Origin: Syntrophaceae bacterium
Lineage (GTDB): Bacteria; Desulfobacterota; Syntrophia; Syntrophales; Smithellaceae
Reading direction: 5' to 3'
Assembly: GCA_003139775.1 (NCBI GenBank)
Contig: PLGI01000152.1
Span: 1-38,655 of the forward strand
Length of the DNA stretch: 38,655 bases
Below, piece after piece: positions 32,041-38,655 of this stretch. The notes under the pieces are model-generated. The model saw only the letters and a list, made by a program, of their open reading frames with translations. It searched no databases and was not told the DNA's origin. Position numbers and translations under genes: made by a program. The stretch's first letter is position 1, and each line of letters opens with the position of its first letter.

Positions 32041-32900
32041 TAATTGATCTACATCTGCACAGTCATTATAGCCCTGATGGCAGACATTCCATTCCGCAGC
32101 TTCTTGATTTGTTTTCAGAGGGGGACATTGCTGGATTAACAGATCATGAGACAATAGGTGGATGGCCGGAGTTTGAGAAAGAAGCAAATAAAAGGGGCAT
32201 TAAGCCTGTTTTGGGTATTGAATGGTTCGCGCCAGGTTGCCATATATTAGCCTATTTCTTTGATGGTGTACCCAACGCATTCTATCAATATATGAAAGCA
32301 CGTCGCGCAACTGAAAAAAGCTGTATGCATACTCTGTATGAAGAATTCAGAAAGGATAACCCCCGGCTTAAACCCTATAATGAAGCCCTTAAACTGCGAG
32401 CCCACCCTGAAAATATTCTCGGCCTTCCTGGATTTGCGGAAGCAGTCTCAAAAGCATCTGACATTGCACAAGAAGACGCAGAAGATATTGTGAGAAGACA
32501 AAAAAGAGCAATGCCCGATGGCACACGCCCTGAACCTTTTAATCCAGAAGAAATAATAAAGAACATTAATGGCTGGAATGCTGTGCCAGTTTTAGCACAC
32601 CCTTATAGGTGTTCACAAGGCAAGGATGGTCGAGAAAAAAAAGAAACTGTAGAAAATAAAATTAGAGAACTCGCTAATGCAGGAATAAAAGGTGTTGATG
32701 TATACTCTTGGAACAGCAACCAAGAAGAGCTGGAACATCTTTTGGGACTTTGTGATGAATTAAAGCTTGCCCCTATTGTAGGGTCAGATTTCCATCACGC
32801 AAATAAAGGCTTGCGTCCTCAAGATCTGAATGCATTGGATAGAAAACTTATACAGAGGATATTTGAATGGATCGAAAATTTGGCAGCGCCTACTCTTTAA
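32037..32900 (+). CDS. PHP-domain metal-dependent phosphoesterase
   Basis: This 287-aa protein has the PHP metal-binding pattern: DLHLHSHYSPDG, GLTDHETIGGW, LGIEWFAPGCHIL, PVLAHPYRC and VGSDFHHANKG. PHP proteins hydrolyse phosphate esters such as histidinol phosphate or 3',5'-bisphosphates with three metals. The start overlaps the kinase stop by 4 bp. A kinase followed by a phosphoesterase hints at transient phosphorylation of a pathway intermediate. Confidence 0.88.
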   Translation: MIIDLHLHSHYSPDGRHSIPQLLDLFSEGDIAGLTDHETIGGWPEFEKEANKRGIKPVLGIEWFAPGCHILAYFFDGVPNAFYQYMKARRATEKSCMHTLYEEFRKDNPRLKPYNEALKLRAHPENILGLPGFAEAVSKASDIAQEDAEDIVRRQKRAMPDGTRPEPFNPEEIIKNINGWNAVPVLAHPYRCSQGKDGREKKETVENKIRELANAGIKGVDVYSWNSNQEELEHLLGLCDELKLAPIVGSDFHHANKGLRPQDLNALDRKLIQRIFEWIENLAAPTL

Positions 32901-35614
32901 GAGATTTCGCATTTCCGCAAGAAAATCGGAAAGACATTTCGGACTGCATTAATCTAATTATGAATACCCTGTCCTTCAGAAAGCTAGCTGGTAAGACCCA
33001 AGTAATATTATCATTGGCTGGTCCGGATGTTAGGACACGACTTACCCACACTATCGAGGTTTCAAGAATTGCAAAAGAAATATGCAGTCGACTTGATTTA
33101 AATGCTGATCTTGCAGAAGCCATTGCCCTAGCTCATGATATAGGACATACTCCTTTTGGTCATGTGGGGGAAAGAACGCTTAGGGAAATCATGTGTGGTT
33201 GCAATACTCTAGGAGGTAAAATCAGTGATTGTGATTTTGCAAACTCTGGATTTAAGCATAATTTACAAAGTTTCCGCGTATTGACAGATTTGGAGCAGAT
33301 ATGTACAAAAAATGATATTTGGTCGCCCATATTATGGGGTGCTTTAAACCATACAAATATGACGTGGTCAAAATCATATTCAGGTATTGATTATGAGATA
33401 TTAATATCCTCTAGCCATTGTAATTGGGTTCATGTATGTTATTACGATGAAAAAAAGGAATGTAAACGTAATATACAGAAAAAGAAAAGCAAAATAATAG
33501 CTTCTGAGAATAATTCAATTTGTAAGCCTTGGTACTGCGCAAATCTTCCAATTGTAGATAATAAGGATGATGTCACAGAGAACGTTCTGTATAATGGAGA
33601 AACAACCCAAGACTATTTAAAAAAGGAACCAATTAGAAGAGAATTTGTTGAGAAGATATATTGTTCTCATCAATGCTATATGGCAAAACTCTGGAAATAC
33701 AAACAAGCAAATTTTAAGAGCTATCGTCAATACCATTATTTATATGATCATCCATTTCCTAATAGCTTCTATGCTGGCGGTGTGCATGACTTCTTTGCCA
33801 ATAAAATTAATGGTAAAAATAGTAAATCAGATTATGTTACAGTGGAAGCACAAATTGTCTGTCAGGCAGATGAAATTGCACAAAGGCAACAAGACCTCGA
33901 AGATGGAATTAGCAAAGGATTACTATCTTTCAGTGATACGAAAGAACATATTAGAAAATTACTAAAAATATTTGATTCTGAAAACCAAAAAATCAAAAAA
34001 CTTTCAAAAGAACTTACTGAAATAGTGAAGCCAGATAAGCTAGGCAAACTGCTAGTTGACTTCTATATCGAATTGATTGTAGCTGGATCTATGAAATATT
34101 TCGCTTATTTTGGCAAAGAAATAAATCCTCAGTTGATAAATATATATAGCTTGCTCAATATTCTCTATTATATGTCAGACAACCTAAGTCATAAAAGCAA
34201 ATGGCTTATAGAGGAGCTGAAATCACCTGTTCTTAATAATACTGAAAAAAAACATCTTACGAATAAGATTATTGGGAGTCGCGTATTCAGGCCTAATTAC
34301 GATATTGGATATCTATATCTTACGATCTATGATCATCTGGAAAATCAAATTAAGATATACGGATATTCAAAGAATTTGTCTAAAATCCTTTGTTTATTCA
34401 TATCTCACGTAAAAATAAATAAAAAAAGAGCAAAAGCGAAGAATAAATTGGAAAGTATTGAGAAAAACATTAAAGATATTATCAGTAGCGAATTATATAT
34501 ATCAAAAATAAAAAAAATTATAAGCCGATTAATGAAGATAAAACCGTCAGATTCCAATAAGCTTTCATGTAAAGATATCGCATGCGACTATGTTAAAAGT
34601 AGTTCAAGCATACTGAATTACCATTTTATCCTTGCATTAGATAATATGCGGGATTATTTGAAGAATGCTTATACAAAAGAAAGTAAAGTATTTTTCCAAA
34701 ATAAGGATAAAACACCATGGAAAAATCTTGGTACGTTGAATTTGCCCCAGTTTTACACATTATCAAAAATTCATAAAAAGTGTTTCATAGGGGAAAATAC
34801 AATTATATGTGCCAGAGATCTTACAAAATTTGCCTATGGAAATGATGGATATAAAACAAGGCAGGCATTTCTAAGATGGAAGGAAATTTTGGGCAATGAT
34901 GGTCATAAAGTACTAAATAATTATGTGCAATTTGTTTTTAAAAACGATGAAAAACAAGCAAAGATAGATGATTTTAAAGAAAAACAAAAAAACACGATAT
35001 TAAAAAGTGAATCTGTGGAAAAAAATGACGGTAAAGCAGGTTACATCTTAACGAGATTATTTAAAGCTTATATATCCAACTCACACCAATTACCAGATAT
35101 GGGTCTCAAAATGATATTTAACACCCTTCAGAATGAAAAAATATGTGATAAATTAAAACAAAAAGAAAATGAAAAATTTGAAGACATATTAAGTAATTTG
35201 AAAAAGACTTTACCAGAAAGTAGTCAAACAAACGAGAAAATGGCTAAAATTAAATCCGCCAAATTTATGAAAATTACTAAAGATGAATTTGATGATCTTA
35301 AGGAAAATGTTTCCAGTGAAATTAAAGCAGCTTTAGACAATAGATGGAAGCTATATGAATTCATTCGGCAAATGAAAAAAGATAAAAGTAAATTGCAGAA
35401 ATACTTGAACAGCGATAAAGATAAGGACATCGGGAGTTTAAATGAATATTTAGGTAAATTCAGAGCCATTCTTGACAATCCCTTTCTTAATCCCACCCCA
35501 TTCTGGAAAAGTATACTTACTCGGGGGATATGTGATTATATTGCCGGATTAACTGACCAAGAGGCCATAAATGAATACGAAAAACTTTATGCCGGCATCA
35601 TGGAATTAGTTTAA
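32867..35614 (+). CDS. Giant dGTPase-like HD-domain protein (915 aa)
   Basis: The N-terminal 110 residues carry the dNTP triphosphohydrolase signature: SFRKLAGKTQV, RTRLTHTIEVSRIAK (H61), ALAHDIGHTPFGHVGE (H90-D91, H94). A later VCQADEIAQRQQDLEDG supplies the final HD aspartate. Typical dGTPases are roughly 400-550 aa; this one has a large insertion or extension of lysine-rich helical sequence with no domain I recognise. RBS AGAGGA precedes the ATG, which overlaps the PHP gene by 34 bp. It ends in a TAATG overlap with the amidotransferase. It could consume dNTPs (defence-like) or act on a nucleotide-linked intermediate. Confidence 0.85.
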   Translation: MDRKFGSAYSLRDFAFPQENRKDISDCINLIMNTLSFRKLAGKTQVILSLAGPDVRTRLTHTIEVSRIAKEICSRLDLNADLAEAIALAHDIGHTPFGHVGERTLREIMCGCNTLGGKISDCDFANSGFKHNLQSFRVLTDLEQICTKNDIWSPILWGALNHTNMTWSKSYSGIDYEILISSSHCNWVHVCYYDEKKECKRNIQKKKSKIIASENNSICKPWYCANLPIVDNKDDVTENVLYNGETTQDYLKKEPIRREFVEKIYCSHQCYMAKLWKYKQANFKSYRQYHYLYDHPFPNSFYAGGVHDFFANKINGKNSKSDYVTVEAQIVCQADEIAQRQQDLEDGISKGLLSFSDTKEHIRKLLKIFDSENQKIKKLSKELTEIVKPDKLGKLLVDFYIELIVAGSMKYFAYFGKEINPQLINIYSLLNILYYMSDNLSHKSKWLIEELKSPVLNNTEKKHLTNKIIGSRVFRPNYDIGYLYLTIYDHLENQIKIYGYSKNLSKILCLFISHVKINKKRAKAKNKLESIEKNIKDIISSELYISKIKKIISRLMKIKPSDSNKLSCKDIACDYVKSSSSILNYHFILALDNMRDYLKNAYTKESKVFFQNKDKTPWKNLGTLNLPQFYTLSKIHKKCFIGENTIICARDLTKFAYGNDGYKTRQAFLRWKEILGNDGHKVLNNYVQFVFKNDEKQAKIDDFKEKQKNTILKSESVEKNDGKAGYILTRLFKAYISNSHQLPDMGLKMIFNTLQNEKICDKLKQKENEKFEDILSNLKKTLPESSQTNEKMAKIKSAKFMKITKDEFDDLKENVSSEIKAALDNRWKLYEFIRQMKKDKSKLQKYLNSDKDKDIGSLNEYLGKFRAILDNPFLNPTPFWKSILTRGICDYIAGLTDQEAINEYEKLYAGIMELV

Positions 35615-37350
35615 TGTGCGGCATATGTGGATTATGGGGCAATAATAACCCTGAAAAAACGACCGTAATGTTAAATGCAATAAGCCATCGTGGTCCCGAT
35701 GGCAGCAACATTGCGATTTACCCATGGGGTGCTCTTGGGTTTTGCAGGTTAGATATCTTTGGCGCTTCTGGCATTAATCAGCCGGCACTTTCCAGTGATG
35801 GGAAAACAGCAATAGTTTTTAATGGCGAGATTTACAATTTCAAAGAACTCATATCAAAACTTCCTGCCTATAAGCAAATCAATGATGAAGCCTCTCTTAT
35901 TTTAGAATTATATCTATTGTTTGGTGAACAATGCTTCACAATGCTTAAAGGTATGTTCGCAATCGCGATCATGGCCCCCGACAAAATCTTTTTAGCGCGA
36001 GACGCTGTTGGTATTAAACCTCTTGTCTACTATACCGCTAATAATTGTATATATTTTGCCTCAGAGATAAAAGCATTGCTCAGAATAAAAGATGACATGA
36101 TTGAAATAGATGATGAGGCTTTAGCTGAAACAGCGGTTTTTGGTTTTATATTTGATCTGGAAAAAACGATGTTTAAAGGGATTAAACAGATACGTCCGGG
36201 ATGTTTCATCAAATATCAAGATAACAAAATAAGCACTGAGCGGTTTCATACTCTAAAGTCTTCATATTATGATGATAAGATTGCAGAGAAAATATTCATC
36301 GATGATTTCAGCAACCTTATGGATAAATCAACCCAATGTCAGATTAATCATTCCAAGCATCCTCAAGCAATCTATCTTTCCGGTGGTATTGATTCTGCAT
36401 TGATGACATATTTCATGCGGAAAAATTCAGCGGATACTATTTATACATATAATTTATTCGATTCAGAAAACAACGAAGACAGGCGCTATGCCGCTTTGGT
36501 CTCCAAAGCTTTTAAAACAGACCATGTTGAACACAAAACAAATGTGGCGGAATGCTTAAATTTTTTTGACCATTATCTCTATCATTATGAGTCACTGGTA
36601 ACTGATGGTATTTTTAATGTACTTGGTAGTCTTGCCTTTCATTTATTGTCATATCAGATTAGTAAGAAATTTAAAGTAGCTTACTGTGGTGAAGGCGCGG
36701 ATGAGCTCTTTGGCGGTTACTATTGGATGCATACACATCCTCTTGGTTTTGCCGACAGAATCCGTATGAGATCAAAAAAAGTCAATTATGGGAAAACAAA
36801 GATCAATGAATATATAATGGATAAATTTCCGCCAGATGATTCTAAAGAAAAAGAAATGCAGAGAGAAATATTCGATATCTTGATGGGTCCAGGATTAACA
36901 AACTGCCACCTGTGGAGCGTTGATCGATCAAGCTCCGCATTCTCTTTTGAAGCAAGACCATTTTATTTATATGATGATATTAGAGATTGGGCACTCTCTC
37001 TACCTATTGAAAATAAAGTAAAGGATAAAAATAACACAAAATTAGTCTTGAAAAGATATGCCCATAAATCCGACTGTCAACTATTAAATGATATTGCTTC
37101 GCGAAAAAAAATTGGAATGCCGGCAGCCTTGTCTACCGCTATGAACAAACTTATTTCATATTCGGAAGATAATTATAGAAGTATCAAGGATACGCGCAAT
37201 TTACCACACAAAGCATATTCTTCTTTTTTCAACACTGATTTAGAAAAAATGCTTTTCGATAGGTTTTATAACATATTCGTTAGTAATAGAGGGAAAATGA
37301 TATACGAGGGCACAGATGCTACGGTACCCGTGTTGCAAACCCTGATCTAA
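35614..37350 (+). CDS. Asparagine synthetase B-like amidotransferase
   Basis: This 578-aa protein starts MCGICGLWGN with Cys2 as the glutaminase nucleophile, has the Ntn domain (NAISHRGPDG, FNGEIYNF, FLARDAVGIKPLVY), then the ATP-pyrophosphatase synthetase domain (YLSGGIDSALMTYF) and CGEGADELFGGYYW. AsnB-type enzymes adenylate a carboxylate and transfer ammonia; the same fold in natural-product clusters forms amides or rings, as in lasso-peptide cyclases and beta-lactam synthetases. Its ATG overlaps the previous stop. As last gene of a modification operon it may be a tailoring enzyme rather than the housekeeping asparagine synthetase; specificity cannot be read from sequence. Confidence 0.88.
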   Translation: MCGICGLWGNNNPEKTTVMLNAISHRGPDGSNIAIYPWGALGFCRLDIFGASGINQPALSSDGKTAIVFNGEIYNFKELISKLPAYKQINDEASLILELYLLFGEQCFTMLKGMFAIAIMAPDKIFLARDAVGIKPLVYYTANNCIYFASEIKALLRIKDDMIEIDDEALAETAVFGFIFDLEKTMFKGIKQIRPGCFIKYQDNKISTERFHTLKSSYYDDKIAEKIFIDDFSNLMDKSTQCQINHSKHPQAIYLSGGIDSALMTYFMRKNSADTIYTYNLFDSENNEDRRYAALVSKAFKTDHVEHKTNVAECLNFFDHYLYHYESLVTDGIFNVLGSLAFHLLSYQISKKFKVAYCGEGADELFGGYYWMHTHPLGFADRIRMRSKKVNYGKTKINEYIMDKFPPDDSKEKEMQREIFDILMGPGLTNCHLWSVDRSSSAFSFEARPFYLYDDIRDWALSLPIENKVKDKNNTKLVLKRYAHKSDCQLLNDIASRKKIGMPAALSTAMNKLISYSEDNYRSIKDTRNLPHKAYSSFFNTDLEKMLFDRFYNIFVSNRGKMIYEGTDATVPVLQTLI

Positions 37351-37437
37351 ATATTCCCTGATTGAAACAACTTAATCCTCGCAAAAAATTTTGTCAAAAC
37401 AGGTCTCCGCAGGATGACTCCTATCCTTTCTCGCAAG

Positions 37438-37596
37438 TTATAAAAGGCGGTTTTTTCTCGGTTTCCATATTATGGCTTTTTCAAAAAAATTGGCATCTAA
37501 CGAAGGAATATCTGAATAATCTATATCCTCATCTTTCATAGCATTAATCGGAGGCCAATCTGTTTTTGATTTCTTTTCCATACCTTGTTTTTTCAT
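37438..37596 (-). CDS. BrnA-like small antitoxin-type protein
   Basis: Start taken at the ATG at 37596 (52 aa, MKKQGMEKKSKTDWPPINAM); a longer in-frame form from 37680 would overlap the PIN gene by about 55 bp. The core MKDEDIDYSDIPSLDANFFE resembles the conserved C-terminal segment of BrnA/YdaT-type antitoxins ('DEDIDYSDIPPLD'). The usual BrnT toxin partner is not visible. It lies just downstream of the PIN gene, so it may be a leftover or part of a composite toxin-antitoxin locus. Confidence 0.5.
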   Translation of the reverse strand: MKKQGMEKKSKTDWPPINAMKDEDIDYSDIPSLDANFFEKAIIWKPRKNRLL

Positions 37597-37625
37597 TTTT
37601 TCGTCTTTTTTTTGACAGAATCCTA

Positions 37626-38027
37626 TTACAAAACTGAATTTATCAGGATGACATTCACACCTTTTTTTTTGTACAGACAAAGATGTGGATCAACGGTATA
37701 AATTATCGCGGCGTTATATTTTATAAAGCCGGAGAGTATTAAGGAGTCAGACATATGAAGACCGAGGCCATGAGATAGATTGGCAGCTGTCATAAATATT
37801 TCCAAATCGTCTAGCCAAGCAATGTTGCAAATATTCTTTATAGCTTCCAATAAAGTATCAACGGAATGACTATCAATTGAACCTTTAAGGGCAAGCTTTT
37901 TCAGCTCATACAAAGAAATGCAGGAGACAACGGAGTCCTCCCCCTCCAATATTTCATTCCATACTTCCGAAGTCTGCTTATTGCCTTTGATAAGCTCGAT
38001 AAAAAAGCCGGTATCAATACCTATCAT
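37626..38027 (-). CDS. PIN-domain toxin (VapC-like)
   Basis: This 133-aa PIN nuclease has the conserved acidic residues in IGIDTGFFIELI (D5), SCISLYELKKLAL (E), LHMSDSLILSGF (D) and YTVDPHL (D). PIN toxins cleave tRNA or rRNA. The start overlaps the RHH gene by 14 bp, the usual antitoxin-first order of vapBC operons. Confidence 0.82.
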   Translation of the reverse strand: MIGIDTGFFIELIKGNKQTSEVWNEILEGEDSVVSCISLYELKKLALKGSIDSHSVDTLLEAIKNICNIAWLDDLEIFMTAANLSHGLGLHMSDSLILSGFIKYNAAIIYTVDPHLCLYKKKGVNVILINSVL

Positions 38028-38250
38028 GCGACTCGGCCCTCATGGTTTCTATGTCTTTATGAATGTCTTTGGAAACACGCGCCTTGCCGATAAGACCTAA
38101 AACTTTCATTCCACTTTCCCTTTTCTTTTTTAGAAGAACGTAATTCTGGACAGCATCAGTTATCACTGAAGATACAGACTTTTTTTCATTGTCTGCGAAA
38201 GTTTTAACGACCCTTCCAATGTTGTCGGGAATGTTTGCCGTTATTCTCAT
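38014..38250 (-). CDS. RHH antitoxin (VapB/CopG-like)
   Basis: This 78-aa protein begins MRITANIPDNIGRVVKTFAD, then SVSSVITDAVQNYVLLKK: a beta strand and two helices of a ribbon-helix-helix DNA-binding domain. The C-terminal tail would bind and block the PIN toxin. AAGGAGATGG precedes the ATG. Repeated ttatgcgc motifs lie upstream as a probable autoregulatory operator. Confidence 0.75.
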   Translation of the reverse strand: MRITANIPDNIGRVVKTFADNEKKSVSSVITDAVQNYVLLKKKRESGMKVLGLIGKARVSKDIHKDIETMRAESHDRY

Positions 38251-38264
38251 TTTTCCATCTCCTT

Positions 38265-38300
38265 AAATAATTATGCGCTTACATTATGCGCATTATATTA
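38265..38300 (-). promoter_or_regulatory. Toxin-antitoxin operator/promoter
   Basis: Two direct copies of ttatgcgc (38271-38278 and 38284-38291) 13 bp apart, with a palindromic atgcgcat core, next to a minus-strand TATAAT-like box. Typical of an operator bound by the RHH antitoxin. Confidence 0.5.
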
Positions 38301-38510
38301 AAATGTCAATAAAAGTTTTATAGAATGATTTGATAAACTAAAACTTTTTCTATCATGAGAATCCCTCCAATAAAAAATATAACTAAATCTGGTGTCCATA
38401 TAGTGTCCATGAGAGAGCTAAATTGGGCTAAAACGACCTGATAGAATCTAAAACAGAAACAATGGAAAACACTTTATATTAGGATGACTTAAGAGGTAAA
38501 TTGACTGACT
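38301..38510. other. Intergenic region, nothing certain
   Basis: About 200 bp with an imperfect direct repeat gtgtccat...gtgtccat at 38392-38411 and no convincing gene. It separates the toxin-antitoxin pair from the transposase remnant. Confidence 0.3.
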
Positions 38511-38655
38511 TCGGGAAGTTGCGAAAAAGCCCAAAATCAGATTCGTGGTTCGAATGTGACGCCAGTGTTCAGCGGGGAAATCATAAAAGGTAAACAAAGC
38601 ATCCCGATCCTTTTCCAGGCACTGGGCCGCTTTGGGATATTTTGCTTCATACGTA
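38511..38655 (-). pseudogene. IS256-family transposase remnant, edge-truncated
   Basis: On the minus strand, entering from the window edge, 48 codons read TYEAKYPKAAQCLEKDRDAL, then FTFYDFPAEHWRHIRTTN, which is the C-terminal region of IS256/mutator transposases ('KYPKA..CL.KDRD.LL.FYDFPAEHW.H.RTTNPIESTFATVR'). After TTN the residues drift (LILGFFATSR for PIESTFATVR), and after that the frame no longer resembles the family. It is a decayed fragment; the rest lies outside the window. Confidence 0.75.

Overview
ORGANISM. The window is AT-rich and uses the standard code with TGA as stop. It most resembles a Patescibacteria/CPR (Parcubacteria-like) genome or a mobile region of one. Three gene types point that way, from family knowledge and without a database search: the small 'MLTLEQ...EIRDQLY.LAEII' proteins linked to a large serine recombinase, the 195-aa cargo protein at 15.5-16.1 kb, and the membrane-anchored protein starting MNKKIASEIAIG. 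Nearly everything here is accessory DNA; I see no core housekeeping gene.

LAYOUT. (1) 0.28-6.56 kb, minus strand: a compact four-gene operon of NurA-like nuclease, HerA-like pumping ATPase, GHKL/Hsp90-type ATPase and radical SAM protein, read as a candidate defence operon. A divergent BglII-type restriction endonuclease gene without a methyltransferase follows (6.78-7.36 kb). (2) 7.52-14.44 kb: an apparently complete mobile element on the plus strand. It holds a 98-aa protein, a MLTLEQ small protein, a replication-relaxation-like protein, an RHH protein, an ArdC-like zincin, a structured non-coding region, a CHC2 primase, a membrane protein, and a large serine recombinase preceded by a large cruciform/pseudoknot. 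(3) 14.44-26.70 kb: a directly repeated array. About 470-500-bp mini-elements, each the left end of the element (promoter plus MLTLEQ ORF) fused to its right end (last ~30 recombinase codons plus flank), alternate with cargo. The first four cargos are single genes, all on the minus strand and facing the recombinase. The fifth is a multi-gene, visibly GC-richer segment (MarR, membrane protein, MFS fragment, heterodimeric ABC exporter, broken DUF1772 gene). The sixth is a Fic gene. Several units carry the same bidirectional terminator hairpin. (4) 26.99-37.35 kb, plus strand: one long, mostly overlapping operon that looks like an unusual RiPP-type pathway: SPASM radical SAM, PqqD-like recognition protein, a previously hidden 53-aa CxxCxxCxxC peptide, an alpha/alpha-toroid protein, a glycosyltransferase, a second radical SAM, a P-loop kinase, a PHP phosphoesterase, a 915-aa dGTPase-like HD protein and an asparagine-synthetase-like amidotransferase. 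(5) 37.4-38.66 kb, minus strand: a VapBC-like PIN/RHH toxin-antitoxin pair, a BrnA-like small protein, and an IS256-family transposase remnant at the window edge.

HOW IT FITS TOGETHER. The best candidate for an undescribed system is the serine-recombinase-linked cassette array, which resembles an integron in layout (recombinase gene whose own 3' end is the first repeat, then repeat-cargo-repeat) but uses unrelated parts. The second is the radical-SAM/PqqD/Cys-peptide operon. Both are inferred from sequence layout and motifs; no searches or folding programs were run.
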